Notes: a model not told the origin generated them from the sequence alone. 64,000 bases of DNA from Hoeflea_A sp965228785 (GCA_965228785.1 CBDDIF010000002.1:2418001-2482000), one strand, 5' to 3'. Shown: positions 34,397 through 44,044, numbered from the stretch's first letter. Made by a program: numbers and translations.

Positions 34397-35680
34397 ATGG
34401 CTTACACTCTCTTCGGCAGCTTCATGGTGTTGATCCTGCTGCGCGTGCCGATTTCCATCGCTATCGGTGCCGCTACCCTGATCACCTTTTTGACGTCGGA
34501 ATTTTCGACCTTTCTGCAGGTGATCCCGCAGCAGATGCTGGAAGGGGTGAACAAGGCTTCGCTGACCGCGGTGCCTTTTTTCATCATGGCCGGCAACTTG
34601 ATGAACGCCACTGGCGTGACCGAACGGATCTTCAATTTCGCCAATGCCCTCGTCGGCCATCTGCGAGCTGGGCTGGCACAGGTAAACATCCTGTCGTCGA
34701 TGATTTTCGCCGGAATATCCGGCGCTGCCGTGGCCGATTGCGCCGGACTCGGATCGATAGAAATCAAGGCGATGCGCGAACGGGGCTACAAGGCCGATTT
34801 CGCGGCCGCGATCACCGTGGCTTCCTCCGTAATCGGCCCCCTGATTCCGCCATCAATCGGCTTGGTACTTTATGCCTTCCTGGCGCAGCAATCGATCGAA
34901 CGCATGTTCCTTGCGGGCCTCGTACCGGGCATCCTGGTGGGCATGGCGCTGATGATCTATGTGCGTTTCGTGGCAACGTTTCGGGAATTTCCGACCCAAC
35001 CGCGCGCCACTCCGCGCGAGGTTGTCGGTTCCGCCAAACACGGTTTTCTAGCCCTGGTCGCGCCGGCGATCATCCTAAGCGCCATCTTTTTCGGCTACGT
35101 TACGGCGACAGAGGCCGGGGTGCTGGCCTGCCTTTACTGCATCGTTATTGGTATCTGGTACCGCGAACTGACCTGGAAACGGTTCTTCGACGCGCTGACT
35201 GACAGCGCCATGATGACCGCAGTGATCATGATCATCATTGCCTTCTCGATTGCCATGGGCTGGCTTCTCGCCATCGAGCAGACGCCGCAGAAAGTGGCTG
35301 AGGCGACGTTCAACCTGACGGAGAACAAGAATGTCTTCCTCGGGCTACTGCTGGTTTTCGTGATTCTTGTTGGCTGCGTCGTCGAAGGTGTGCCCGCCAA
35401 GCTGATTCTGGTGCCGACGCTCTTGCCGGTCATCGACGCCTATGGCATCGACCGGGTTCATTTCGGCGTCTTCCTTCAGCTCGGCCTGCTGATCGGGATT
35501 GCCACTCCTCCCATGGGGATTGGGCTCTATATCGTTTCGGAAGTCGGCCGGGTTCGTTTCGAAAAGGTCACGCTGGCCGTGCTGCCCATGCTGATTCCGC
35601 TGATCGCGGTGCTGATCCTGCTGACCTATGTTCCCGAGACCGTGACCTTTCTACCCAATCTTATTTTAGGCCCAGAATGA
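34397..35680 (+). CDS. TRAP transporter large permease (DctM)
   Basis: 427 residues with about 12 membrane spans. Family stretches 'AVPFFIMAGNLMNATGVTER', 'FAGISGAAVADCAGLGSIEI' and 'VIGPLIPPSIGLVLYAFLA' are clear. It starts three bases after the DctQ stop. Together with DctP and DctQ it imports an organic acid, presumably related to the compound handled by the divergent operon. Confidence 0.94.
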   Translation: MAYTLFGSFMVLILLRVPISIAIGAATLITFLTSEFSTFLQVIPQQMLEGVNKASLTAVPFFIMAGNLMNATGVTERIFNFANALVGHLRAGLAQVNILSSMIFAGISGAAVADCAGLGSIEIKAMRERGYKADFAAAITVASSVIGPLIPPSIGLVLYAFLAQQSIERMFLAGLVPGILVGMALMIYVRFVATFREFPTQPRATPREVVGSAKHGFLALVAPAIILSAIFFGYVTATEAGVLACLYCIVIGIWYRELTWKRFFDALTDSAMMTAVIMIIIAFSIAMGWLLAIEQTPQKVAEATFNLTENKNVFLGLLLVFVILVGCVVEGVPAKLILVPTLLPVIDAYGIDRVHFGVFLQLGLLIGIATPPMGIGLYIVSEVGRVRFEKVTLAVLPMLIPLIAVLILLTYVPETVTFLPNLILGPE

Positions 35681-35688
35681 GGACCGCA

Positions 35689-36366
35689 ATGAGCAAGTTT
35701 TTCTACAAGCTGAACCCGATGCCGGAACCCATTCCGCATGAGAAACTCGACCGGCTGTCGAAACTGGAAACCGCCACCATCGGCCATTTCTATCACTATG
35801 GATTTGCGACGCCGGAGATCCAGCCCGTGCTGCCGGGCAAGGTGGTCGCGGCGACCGTTGCCACGCTGGCAATCCCGGGGCTCGATTCGACGCTGCTGCA
35901 TCACTGCCTGTCGCATACCGGGCCCGGCTATTTCATGGCCGTCGACCGGCTCGGCGACACCAAATACGCCTGCTGGGGCGGTGGCGTGACGCGCATGGCA
36001 GCGCTGATGGGCCTGGCCGGCGCCTGTATCGACGGGCCGCACACGGATACCGCCGAAGTGGCCGAGCAGGACTTCCCAATGTGGTCGCGCGGGCCCTCGC
36101 CGGTGACGACCCGCCTCTATGACACGGGCGGCGGGTTCAACGTGCCGGTTTCCGTGGGCGGAGCCGCGGTGCTGCCGGGCTATGCGGTGTTGGCCGACGA
36201 TTCCGGCGTGCTCTTCATCCCGCCGGAAGACCTGGACGAGGTTATCGCCATGGCCGAGGAGAAGACCGAACGGGGTCGCATCGGAGAGGCGAAAATCAGC
36301 GGCGGCACGCATCTTGGAGAAATGTCCGGCGCCAGCGGCATGGTCCGCGCCCGCTTGGAAAGCTAA
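35689..36366 (+). CDS. RraA-like / HMG aldolase-family protein
   Basis: 225 residues from the ATG at 35689 (GAGG six bases upstream). It has the RraA/demethylmenaquinone-methyltransferase-like fold pattern: 'LSKLETATIGHFYHYGFA' at the N-terminus, 'GACIDGPHTDTAEVAEQDFP' in the position of the GA.DG.xRD motif, and 'DDSGVLFIPPEDLDEVI'. The usual 'xRD' Arg is replaced here by 'HTD', so 4-hydroxy-4-methyl-2-oxoglutarate aldolase activity is uncertain. It sits after the TRAP genes and before a 2-hydroxyacid dehydrogenase, consistent with 2-oxoacid metabolism. Confidence 0.83.
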   Translation: MSKFFYKLNPMPEPIPHEKLDRLSKLETATIGHFYHYGFATPEIQPVLPGKVVAATVATLAIPGLDSTLLHHCLSHTGPGYFMAVDRLGDTKYACWGGGVTRMAALMGLAGACIDGPHTDTAEVAEQDFPMWSRGPSPVTTRLYDTGGGFNVPVSVGGAAVLPGYAVLADDSGVLFIPPEDLDEVIAMAEEKTERGRIGEAKISGGTHLGEMSGASGMVRARLES

Positions 36367-36377
36367 GGAAAACCGCC

Positions 36378-37310
36378 TTGCACGTTGCCATTTATCTGCC
36401 GAGCGATGATTCGGTTGCCTGGTGGATCGAGATGCTGCGCAATTTGCTGCCCGGCTGGGACGTAAGTGCGATGCGTGACGTTTCCGATCCCGGAACGGTC
36501 GACTTCGTTGTGGTCTGGCGCCCTCGCACCGGTGACATTGCACGGTTTCCCAACCTCAAGGCGATCGTTTCCGTGGGCGCCGGCATCGATCATGTTCTCG
36601 CAGACGAAGAGCTTCCAAAGGGAGTGCCAATCATCCGCACGGTGGGTCACGATCTTACCCAGCGCATGCAGGAATATGTGGCGCTACACGTGCTTCGCCA
36701 TCACCGCGACATGCCACGCCAGCTCCAGGCGCAGGCCGAGCACGACTGGCATTCCATTGTCGTTCCAGTCGCAACGAACCGCATCGTCGGCGTGATGGGG
36801 CTGGGAAATCTCGGCGCCGCCGCGGCGCGCGTGTTGTCGCAGATCGGCTTCAACACGCGCGGCTGGTCGAAATCCTCCAAGTCGCTCGATGGTGTCGAAA
36901 CTTTCGCGGGCGAAGCCCAATTCGACCGGTTTCTCGATGGCTGCGAGATCCTGGTCAACCTGCTGCCGCTGACCCGGGCAACGGAAGGCATCCTTGACGC
37001 TTCGCTCATGTCGAAACTCGCGCCCGGCGCCTGCCTTATCAATTGCGCCCGCGGACCTCACCTGGTTGACGAAGATCTGTTGGCGGCGCTGGAAAGCGGC
37101 CAGATCAAACAGGCCACGCTGGACGTGTTCCACCAGGAACCATTGCCGCAAGACCACGTCTTCTGGGACCATCCCGGGATTACGGTCACGCCCCATGTCG
37201 CTTCACGTATCGATGCAGGAACCGGCGGCCGGCTGATTGCCGAAAACCTCAAGACGTTTGCCGAGACTGGAACCTGTGAGGACGTGGCGGACGCGCAACG
37301 CGGCTACTGA
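36378..37310 (+). CDS. D-2-hydroxyacid dehydrogenase (glyoxylate/hydroxypyruvate reductase A-like)
   Basis: 310 residues. The NAD(P) motif 'GVMGLGNLGAAAARVL', the catalytic Arg in 'INCARGPHLVDEDLL', Glu in 'FHQEPLP' and His in 'TPHVAS' match the GhrA group, which reduces glyoxylate and hydroxypyruvate. It starts at TTG with AAGGA eight bases upstream, right after the RraA-like gene. Its product could remove glyoxylate or a 2-oxoacid made by the neighbouring catabolic enzymes. A strong hairpin follows at 37348-37373. Confidence 0.9.
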   Translation: MHVAIYLPSDDSVAWWIEMLRNLLPGWDVSAMRDVSDPGTVDFVVVWRPRTGDIARFPNLKAIVSVGAGIDHVLADEELPKGVPIIRTVGHDLTQRMQEYVALHVLRHHRDMPRQLQAQAEHDWHSIVVPVATNRIVGVMGLGNLGAAAARVLSQIGFNTRGWSKSSKSLDGVETFAGEAQFDRFLDGCEILVNLLPLTRATEGILDASLMSKLAPGACLINCARGPHLVDEDLLAALESGQIKQATLDVFHQEPLPQDHVFWDHPGITVTPHVASRIDAGTGGRLIAENLKTFAETGTCEDVADAQRGY

Positions 37311-37347
37311 CAACGGCCCACCCCGGAAGTGGATTGCACAAAGAACA

Positions 37348-37373
37348 GCGGGCGCTTCCGTTGAAGCGCCCGC
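37348..37373. terminator. Strong hairpin between convergent genes
   Basis: GCGGGCGCTTC pairs perfectly with GAAGCGCCCGC around a CGTT loop (11-bp stem). T-runs are weak on both strands (CCATTCTT on plus, TTCTTT on minus), so it may act as a bidirectional terminator or processing stop between the GhrA-like gene and the RTX gene. Confidence 0.6.
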
Positions 37374-37413
37374 CCATTCTTGCGCGATCTGATCGGATTG
37401 TGCCGGCAAGCGC

Positions 37414-40233
37414 CTACGCTATGAACAGGTCGAGATCCGCAGCTGCGCCTGTGAGCTGAGCAGGATCCGACACACCCGAGACGTCAAGCAGAGTCAGCAC
37501 GTCGCCGGAGGACAGCGTCACCAGTGTATCGAGCCCGGGCTCGCCACCGACTTCGGCTTCGGTCAGGGACGAGATCGTCAGGCCGGCCGCCAGATCCAGC
37601 GTGTCTTCGCCGAGGATGAAATCGGCTAAGGTGTCGTTTCCGTCTCCAGCGGCGATGACAAATTGGTCGAAACCGAGTCCACCCGACAGATAGTCGTCAC
37701 CGAGTCCGCCATTGATAATGTCGTTGCCGGAATCGCCGAACAATTCATCGGCGCCGGCGCCGCCGTCGAGATCGTCATCGCCAAGACCGCCGACCAGTCG
37801 GTCGCTGCCTTCGCGTCCCTCCAGCGTGTCATTGCCCTGACGCCCTTCAAAGATGTTGTCGGCTGCATCTCCAAGGATGGTGTCGGCTGCGCCCGTTCCA
37901 CGGATTTCCTCGACATCACGCAGGCGGTCGACATTGCCCCAGCCATCGGTCGCCGAGGCAAAACCTTGACCATCGACGATGGCCAGGTCCACCGCTATTC
38001 CGGCCAACCCGCCATAGGAGGCGTCATTGTGATAGGCGACCATATCGCTATCCGCCCCTCCATCGACCGTGTCCGCACCGTTGAGCGGCATGAATCGCTG
38101 CCATCCGGCACCGCCCGTCAGGATGTCATCGGAGTGTGTTGCCGTGATCGCCTCGATACCGGTGAAAGTGTCAATATCCCCGGCCGGGTCGATAGCGGTG
38201 CCAGCGCCGACAATGGTGGCGTCGAAAGTTACGGTAATCCCGCCGGGTGTCCCGAATGGCTCAGCCAGATTATAGCGCAGATTGTCGTAGCCGCCGTTGC
38301 CGTGAATGGTGTCCGCCCCGATGTACGGATCATAGGCCTCGCCGGTGACGCTATTGTCGGAGCCGATGATCAAGTCATCGAGCGGCGTTCCAAACACCCG
38401 CTCGATGTTGAAGATCGTATCGGTCGCGCCATAGGTGTCGGTCGCCGTGTTGTTCAACAGATCGACCATCACACCGGACCGGTTTCCCTGGTTCTGCCAG
38501 TATTCGTCGAAGTAGTTGACGATATCCCAGACGAAATTGCTGTCGTCGTAGTCACTCGGACCGCCATCGAGCAGGTCGTTGCCGTCTCCGCCCAGAAGCT
38601 GGTCCTCTGCATCGAAGCCACGGAGTTCATCGTCGCCATCGCTGCCTTCCATTCGATCGCGCGCAGCGGTTCCATTGATGACTCCCGCTCCACTGATTTC
38701 ATTCGGATCGACCAGCGACCAGAGGCCGACTGTGGTGTTGGCGAAGACGACCTCCTGGATGCGGGTGAACGTGTCGCTGCCGTCGGGAGAACCCGCGCGG
38801 GTGTCAGTGATGGTGTACGTCCCGTCCAGGTTTGTCACGACGTCATAATTGTCGAGATTTCCAGACAGGCGAATTCGGTTCCATCCTGCGCCCCCATCAA
38901 TCGTGTCGTCACCGGCACCACCCTCCAGCAGATCGTGCCCATCGCCCCCTCGCAGTTCGTCGGCTCCGGCACCGCCCAGCAGATCGTCGTCCCCGGCGAA
39001 TCCGTCGATCTCGTCATCACCGTCCATGCCGCGCAGTGTGTTGTTTCCGTCGTTGCCGAAAATGGTGTCGCTCCCAGCCCCGCCTTCGGCGTTCTCGATG
39101 CTGATGAGGACATCCGTCTCGATATCCGTTCCCTCGGCATACCCCACCGGCGTTGTCGGATCATAGGTGCCCGTCAATATGTCGCCGATCGTCGTGGCGC
39201 CTGCCGCCTGCGCGCTGCGATCCTCTTCACGCAGATCGATCAGCACAGCATTGGTTGCGGACGGATAAGACACGGTGTCGCCGCCCGGCCCACCGTCAAT
39301 GATGTCGATCCCGCCGCCATTGCCGGCAACAATCAGATCATTTCCGGCACCGGTCTGGGCAATGTCGTTGCCATCGCCAATGGAGACGGTATCGTTACCG
39401 GCACCGGTGACCACGGTATCGTCACCGTCGCCGGTATCGACAGTGTGTCCACCGGATCCGAGCCGCACAGTGTCGTCGCCCTCTCCGGTCGTCACAGTGC
39501 GGGCCGTGCCGTCAACCAGCAGGATTTCCTCATCCTGGGTCGAAGAGGAAAGGTCGACCTCAGGTTCTTGCGAAGGTATGAGGTCCCAGAGCGTCTCAGG
39601 GAGCGGTCCGTCGTTCAGAGCGGACTGAACAAGATAGTTCTCCACCGCCGGCTGCGCCCGTTCCACACATTCATCGGAATTGACGAACTGCTCCAGCAGA
39701 ATGGCCCGAACCTCCTGTTTCATGGCTTCCGTCGGTGGCGAGCCGCCAGCCAGTCCATCCAACAGGTTCTCGTAAACCTGGGCCCAATAGCCGCGGCCAG
39801 CATCATCCGGCTCGCGGTCAAGGACGTTGCGGTAAAGAGCGGTGACATACTCGGAAGCGGTGGGATCTGCTCCGTATCGTGCCACGAATTCCTCTGTCGC
39901 CGGGGTCACGAAAAATCGAGCCACGGCGACCAAGGCTTCATCGACCGTCGTGCTGTTGGGATCATCCATGTCCTGAATGTGCTCAGAGCGGAACACGTTC
40001 ACCCAAAAATTCAGCCCGCCGATGTCCGCCGAGCGGCCATAGACGGCCTGATAGATACGAAGCATCGGCGCGATGAATTCCTCAACCTCGGAGCTGCTGG
40101 CCAGGCTCTCGACGAGGGCCAGTAGTGAAGCATCGTTCTGTTCCGATGCAAGCGCCGTATCAAGTTCGTCCGATGTCGGGTTGCGCTGCAAGATTGCCTG
40201 GAAGGCACTCACAACATCGTCAGTATAGGCCAT
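37414..40233 (-). CDS. RTX calcium-binding protein with DUF4214 domains
   Basis: 939 residues from the ATG at 40233 (GGGGAG seven bases upstream). No signal peptide. Residues about 45-200 hold two DUF4214-like segments ('IYQAVYGRSADIGGLNFWVN', 'LYRNVLDREPDDAGRGYWAQ'). From about 245 to the end there are several blocks of glycine-Asp nonapeptide repeats of the hemolysin type ('GEGDDTVRLGSGGHTV', 'GGAGADELRGGDGHDLLEGG', 'GLGDDYLSGGLGFDQF') that bind calcium. Such proteins leave the cell by a type I secretion system using a C-terminal signal; the last residues are hydrophobic (ending 'DLDLFIA'). No ABC exporter, membrane-fusion protein or protease domain is nearby. Confidence 0.93.
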   Translation of the reverse strand: MAYTDDVVSAFQAILQRNPTSDELDTALASEQNDASLLALVESLASSSEVEEFIAPMLRIYQAVYGRSADIGGLNFWVNVFRSEHIQDMDDPNSTTVDEALVAVARFFVTPATEEFVARYGADPTASEYVTALYRNVLDREPDDAGRGYWAQVYENLLDGLAGGSPPTEAMKQEVRAILLEQFVNSDECVERAQPAVENYLVQSALNDGPLPETLWDLIPSQEPEVDLSSSTQDEEILLVDGTARTVTTGEGDDTVRLGSGGHTVDTGDGDDTVVTGAGNDTVSIGDGNDIAQTGAGNDLIVAGNGGGIDIIDGGPGGDTVSYPSATNAVLIDLREEDRSAQAAGATTIGDILTGTYDPTTPVGYAEGTDIETDVLISIENAEGGAGSDTIFGNDGNNTLRGMDGDDEIDGFAGDDDLLGGAGADELRGGDGHDLLEGGAGDDTIDGGAGWNRIRLSGNLDNYDVVTNLDGTYTITDTRAGSPDGSDTFTRIQEVVFANTTVGLWSLVDPNEISGAGVINGTAARDRMEGSDGDDELRGFDAEDQLLGGDGNDLLDGGPSDYDDSNFVWDIVNYFDEYWQNQGNRSGVMVDLLNNTATDTYGATDTIFNIERVFGTPLDDLIIGSDNSVTGEAYDPYIGADTIHGNGGYDNLRYNLAEPFGTPGGITVTFDATIVGAGTAIDPAGDIDTFTGIEAITATHSDDILTGGAGWQRFMPLNGADTVDGGADSDMVAYHNDASYGGLAGIAVDLAIVDGQGFASATDGWGNVDRLRDVEEIRGTGAADTILGDAADNIFEGRQGNDTLEGREGSDRLVGGLGDDDLDGGAGADELFGDSGNDIINGGLGDDYLSGGLGFDQFVIAAGDGNDTLADFILGEDTLDLAAGLTISSLTEAEVGGEPGLDTLVTLSSGDVLTLLDVSGVSDPAQLTGAAADLDLFIA

Positions 40234-40547
40234 GGTTGTTCTCCCCTGAATGAACTTCTGCCCACAACGCATTGCTTGCGCGAACGCCGTCTCGACAGTC
40301 GGGGACGAGTATCTTCAGGAGCCGTGATTCCAGCGTGACTTCTGCGTTAGTGGCGAGAGCGGACGCGTGAATCCATACGATGACGCCACCCACACCCGGT
40401 GACCGGTGAGCGTTCCAGCCTCTCTCGAATTCGGAAGAATTGGCGGATGGCGCGCAGGCAATCCAATGTGTCAGCTCGACGCTAACCACACGAGCCTCAG
40501 GCACCAGCGAGACACGGTGGGCAGATGTGCAGGAGCTGATGCGACGG
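40234..40547. other. 314-base intergenic region
   Basis: No gene recognised. It lies between the RTX gene start and the end of the nitroreductase gene, both on the minus strand, so it should contain the RTX promoter. I saw no clear dyad or terminator. Confidence 0.4.
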
Positions 40548-41429
40548 TCAGTCCTTCGACCTTTGGCGCGCTTTGGTCGCTTTCCCCGACGTACGCGGTT
40601 TGGAGAAGTCTGCTTCCTTTTCCAGTTGCGCAGACGGGTTGGCCTTGGCGCCTGTGAAGGCGTCTGCCCAGTCGCCTAGTTTCTCGTCGAAATCCGGCCA
40701 GTCATGCAGGTCTTCCTGATCGCGATACATGGCAAATGGGCGCAGAGTGCTTTCGTAGAAATCCACCTGCTCGTGCCTGCGGTACTGTTCGGGATTGTAG
40801 CGGTCCCAATGACGGACCTGGTCGAGCGGACGCCGGTAGCGGCGATCCTGGCTGGCGACGGGATAGCCTATCGGAATGGTGCCGTAGGCTTTCATCCAAT
40901 CCGGGTAACCGAGAATTGCGGCAAGCTCGCGGTTGGTGATCTCCTCGCCGCCCCCCGAAAGCCATGCCGATGTCAGGCCTTCCGCGGTCACCCCAAGCTG
41001 GATGTTCTGGACCGCGGCCCCGAGCGAGCACAGAAAAATCGCTTCATTGTTGTCCAGATACTCAGCTTCCCAACCTTGGCTGGTCGGCTGCGGAAAACAG
41101 ACTTTCCATCGCGGATCGCCAAGCACGACGACGATTGCCACCGTGTTTGACAGATAATTCTTCGAGACCGCGGGGAACCCTTTGGCATGGTCGACTAATC
41201 GCTGCGCCTGACGCAGGAACACCTGCCGAACCTCCTCGCGCATCTCAGGATCACAAACGACGATGAAGTCCCAGCACTGCACATTGGCGCCAGAAGGCGC
41301 CCATCGGCCACATTCGACGATACGGTCGAGAACCTCCGGCTCAACTTCACGACCGGCCTCGAATTTGCGGGTGCTGCGGCGGCGCTGGATGACATCTTGA
41401 AAATCGTTGGTGGGCTTTGGGTCGTTCAT
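40548..41429 (-). CDS. Nitroreductase-family flavoprotein
   Basis: 293 residues from the ATG at 41429 (AGGGA seven bases upstream). The N-terminal 'VIQRRRSTRKFEAGREVEPE', 'RWAPSGANVQCWDFIVV' and 'AAVQNIQLGVTAEGL' are the FMN-binding landmarks of the nitroreductase family. The C-terminal 60 residues are an unusual highly charged extension. Substrate unknown: quinones, nitro compounds or dehalogenation-like reactions are all possible. It diverges from the patatin gene. Confidence 0.85.
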   Translation of the reverse strand: MNDPKPTNDFQDVIQRRRSTRKFEAGREVEPEVLDRIVECGRWAPSGANVQCWDFIVVCDPEMREEVRQVFLRQAQRLVDHAKGFPAVSKNYLSNTVAIVVVLGDPRWKVCFPQPTSQGWEAEYLDNNEAIFLCSLGAAVQNIQLGVTAEGLTSAWLSGGGEEITNRELAAILGYPDWMKAYGTIPIGYPVASQDRRYRRPLDQVRHWDRYNPEQYRRHEQVDFYESTLRPFAMYRDQEDLHDWPDFDEKLGDWADAFTGAKANPSAQLEKEADFSKPRTSGKATKARQRSKD

Positions 41430-41659
41430 CGAAAGTCCCTGAATTGGCTTGCGCATACCGCAGGATATCCGCGGCAGATCGAAAAGAACAATAAACGTGG
41501 CGCGGTCTCCGCGGCCACGCCATCAGGCAGTTTTTTTCCGGAAAACTACGCGAAGTGGCAGTTTCGGCGCCGAAATCAGCGTCGGACAATTTCGCGATTG
41601 CTGGTTGAAGGCAGTGGGGCACCCCACAGTGCTTCTGTCGAACAATCTGATCGGAGCCA

Positions 41660-42829
41660 ATGGGAAAAGGACCACGCGAGACACAACAGAGCGATTCCGG
41701 CGTCATGGACCCGCCTTTCGAGTGTATCGCGCTCTTGCTTCAGGGCGGCGGCCCCCTCGGGGCCTATCAGGCGGGCGTGTTCGAAGCCATGGCCGAAATC
41801 GACCTGCATCCCACCTGGCTGGCCGGGATATCGATCGGTGCCATCAACGCGGCCATCATTGCCGGCAATCCGCCCAGGGATCGCGTCAGCAAGCTCAAAA
41901 CCTTTTGGGAGACCATTTCACGGCCGGCACAGGTAACGCCTTTCGGCGATCTGGCGCGCGAAATTCTCGAAAGCACTTTTGCGCATCCAGCGTTCAACGC
42001 TTTTCAGGCACCGATGGCGACGATGGCCGGATCGAGCGGGTTTTTCACACCACGCGTGCCCGGACCGATGTTCGCGCGTGCCGGCTCTCCGGAGGCAACA
42101 AGCCTCTTCGACATGGGCGCCTTGAAATCGACCCTGGAAACGCTGGTCGACTTCGACCGCATCAACTCGGGCGACGGCATTCGTCTATCCGTCGGTGCTG
42201 CCAATGTCCGCACCGGCAATTTCGTTTATTTCGATTCGAACGAAAGGAATATCCGTCCCGAACACGTCATGGCGAGCGGTGCTCTGCCTCCAGCATTTCC
42301 CTCTGTCGAAGTCGATGGCAAGCTCTATTGGGACGGCGGCCTGACGTCCAACACGCCACTTAACCATGTCCTTAGTCACACGGCGGCGAGGCAGGACGTT
42401 CTGGCGTTTCAGGTCGACCTATGGAGCGCTATCGGCCCTGTTCCGAGAAACATGGCCGACGTAATCCTGCGCCAGAGCGAAATCTATTTTTCCAGCATGA
42501 CCCGCTCGAAAACGAACGACTGGAAGCAGACCCTGGAACAGCGCTCGATGATCGCCGGACTGCTGGACAGGCTCCCGCCCGAACTGGCCGACTGCCCGGA
42601 AGCAAAACTACTTTCCGAAATGGCCAATCGAAACACCTACAACATCGTCCACCTGATTTACCGATCCGGTGTCCATGAACATGACGCGCAATATCGCGAG
42701 TTTTCTCCACTCAGCACAAAGACACACTGGCAAGCCGGCTATACCGATGCGATGCAGACGCTCGGGCATGGGGAGATTTTCGAGACTCACGACGGAGTTT
42801 CGGTGCGGTGCTTTGATTTCCTCCGGTAG
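41660..42829 (+). CDS. Patatin-like phospholipase
   Basis: 389 residues with every patatin feature: oxyanion-hole glycines 'LLLQGGGPLGAYQAG', nucleophile Ser in 'GISIGAINAAI' and catalytic Asp in 'WDGGLTSNTPL'. It hydrolyses acyl esters of lipids; there is no signal peptide, so it acts in the cytoplasm or is exported by another route. GGAG lies four bases before the chosen ATG; an ATG at 41705 is an alternative. The C-terminal region ('VHLIYRSGVHEHDAQYREFS') matches rhizobial patatins of the DUF3734 type. Confidence 0.92.
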   Translation: MGKGPRETQQSDSGVMDPPFECIALLLQGGGPLGAYQAGVFEAMAEIDLHPTWLAGISIGAINAAIIAGNPPRDRVSKLKTFWETISRPAQVTPFGDLAREILESTFAHPAFNAFQAPMATMAGSSGFFTPRVPGPMFARAGSPEATSLFDMGALKSTLETLVDFDRINSGDGIRLSVGAANVRTGNFVYFDSNERNIRPEHVMASGALPPAFPSVEVDGKLYWDGGLTSNTPLNHVLSHTAARQDVLAFQVDLWSAIGPVPRNMADVILRQSEIYFSSMTRSKTNDWKQTLEQRSMIAGLLDRLPPELADCPEAKLLSEMANRNTYNIVHLIYRSGVHEHDAQYREFSPLSTKTHWQAGYTDAMQTLGHGEIFETHDGVSVRCFDFLR

Positions 42830-42869
42830 GAAGGGTCAGCCACTCAAAAGCGGAATGTTCTTTGTCTAC

Positions 42870-42893
42870 GGCACCGGGCGGAGGCCCGGTGCC
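42870..42893. other. Perfect 10-bp hairpin after the patatin gene
   Basis: GGCACCGGGC and GCCCGGTGCC enclose a GGAG loop. Neither strand has a T-run after it, so it is not a classical terminator, but its location between the convergent patatin gene and the interrupted frame suggests a transcription or mRNA-stability role. Confidence 0.5.
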
Positions 42894-42907
42894 CGGACCG
42901 CGAAACC

Positions 42908-43645
42908 TCAGAGAATGTCGGAGTCAAAATGCTCAGTGTAGACCTGCGCCGCCGCGTCGGTGCCGTCCTGCGGCGTGCTTTCGGGCCACTCGGCGTCCGC
43001 ATAGCCGACATCCCCGGCAGGCATCTGTCCATCCATATATGGATTTTCGATCTTGGCGATCGTGTTCCCGTTAAAATTCTGCATGCGAGCCATGTTGAAA
43101 TCTTGCACTGGATCCGGATTGAAGGCATCAAAACTAAGCGTTTGTTCCTCTGAGAACATACCCTGAACCGTGGTTACCTCCTCACTCAGTTCCAACGCAT
43201 TGGCAACTTGCTCGCCTTTGAGCACGATCGTATCTGTGAAGGTGCCTTTGATGTTTGAATTGTCGACTTCGATATGAATTTCTTTGCTGTCGACGTGGGT
43301 GTTACGGACGTCTGGAGGTAGTTACCCGCTATCGGCCGCATCCATCAGGCGCAAGACGACCTCGTCAACTTCGCTCTCAGTCAAAAAGCCGGAGGTGCCG
43401 AATATCGCCTGAGCCTCTTCGGAGAGGTTACCGATCGAACCGATGTAGAAGAAGTCTCCGCCGATATTGCTGCCGCCACCCTTCCACATTCCCTTGGTCG
43501 TTCCAAAGCCGAACACGGCGGATTCCGATGAGGAATTGTTCAGATCAACCCAACAGTCGGTCGCATCGCTATAGGCGATGCAGTGTTGTCGCTCGATCTT
43601 GGAATGAAGCGTGCGCTATGTCCGCTGGTAAATCGAACCAGACAT
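42908..43645 (-). pseudogene. Reading frame of 245 codons interrupted by two stops
   Basis: From an ATG at 43645 with AAAGG seven bases upstream, one frame runs without shift to a stop at 42908. It is broken by TAG at codon 10 (43616-43618) and TAA at codon 108 (43322-43324). Protein-like sequence continues across both: 'IERQHCIAYSDATDCWVDLN' and 'TESEVDEVVLRLMDAADSG' before the TAA, then 'THVDSKEIHIEVDNSNIKGT' and 'DPVQDFNMARMQNFNGNTIA' after it. The segment after the TAA has no ATG before its conserved-looking start, only a GTG at 43225. I recognise no family. Most likely a decaying gene next to tRNA-Phe. Confidence 0.55.
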
Positions 43646-43814
43646 TTTAAAACCTTTGCAGCGCGTTCGGATCATAGGTGTTGATCAATTTTTCTAGTGA
43701 AAATCAAAGCCTTGTCGGAGGCCGATATAAAGCTGACCACATCCTGAAGATTATTGACCGCGACTCCGTATTCGACGAAGACCCTCCACATGTCCTGAAT
43801 GGACCCTTGGGAAA

Positions 43815-43890
<76 letters not shown>

Positions 43891-44044
43891 CAACTGCCTT
43901 TGCAGATGGGCTTTCTTTGACCCTTGCAACCGGGAGCGTTGGTGGTCCCCCTTTCAGGCGAGCGGGTTTATAGCATGTCCGGAGGGCGTGTCCAGCCGAA
44001 TAAGCGGCCGGCTTGCGGTTTTTTTCAATGCGCTCAAGGCGGTA

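Noticed and set aside
37663..40125. An 820-codon open frame on the plus strand opposite the RTX gene
   Set aside because: It is the antisense of glycine-Asp repeats, whose codons read as open on the other strand. The RTX repeats, ribosome site and family match are all on the minus strand.
37414..40233. Repeat array such as CRISPR
   Set aside because: The repetition is at protein level (nonapeptides) with varying bases, without constant repeats and unique spacers of fixed length. No CRISPR array found anywhere in the window.
42870..42893. Rho-independent terminator
   Set aside because: Perfect stem but no T-run on either strand, so listed only as a hairpin.
42908..43645. Recoding of TAG/TAA as an amino acid
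   Set aside because: No recoding machinery or structured element is visible and two different stops would both have to be read. Gene decay is simpler.
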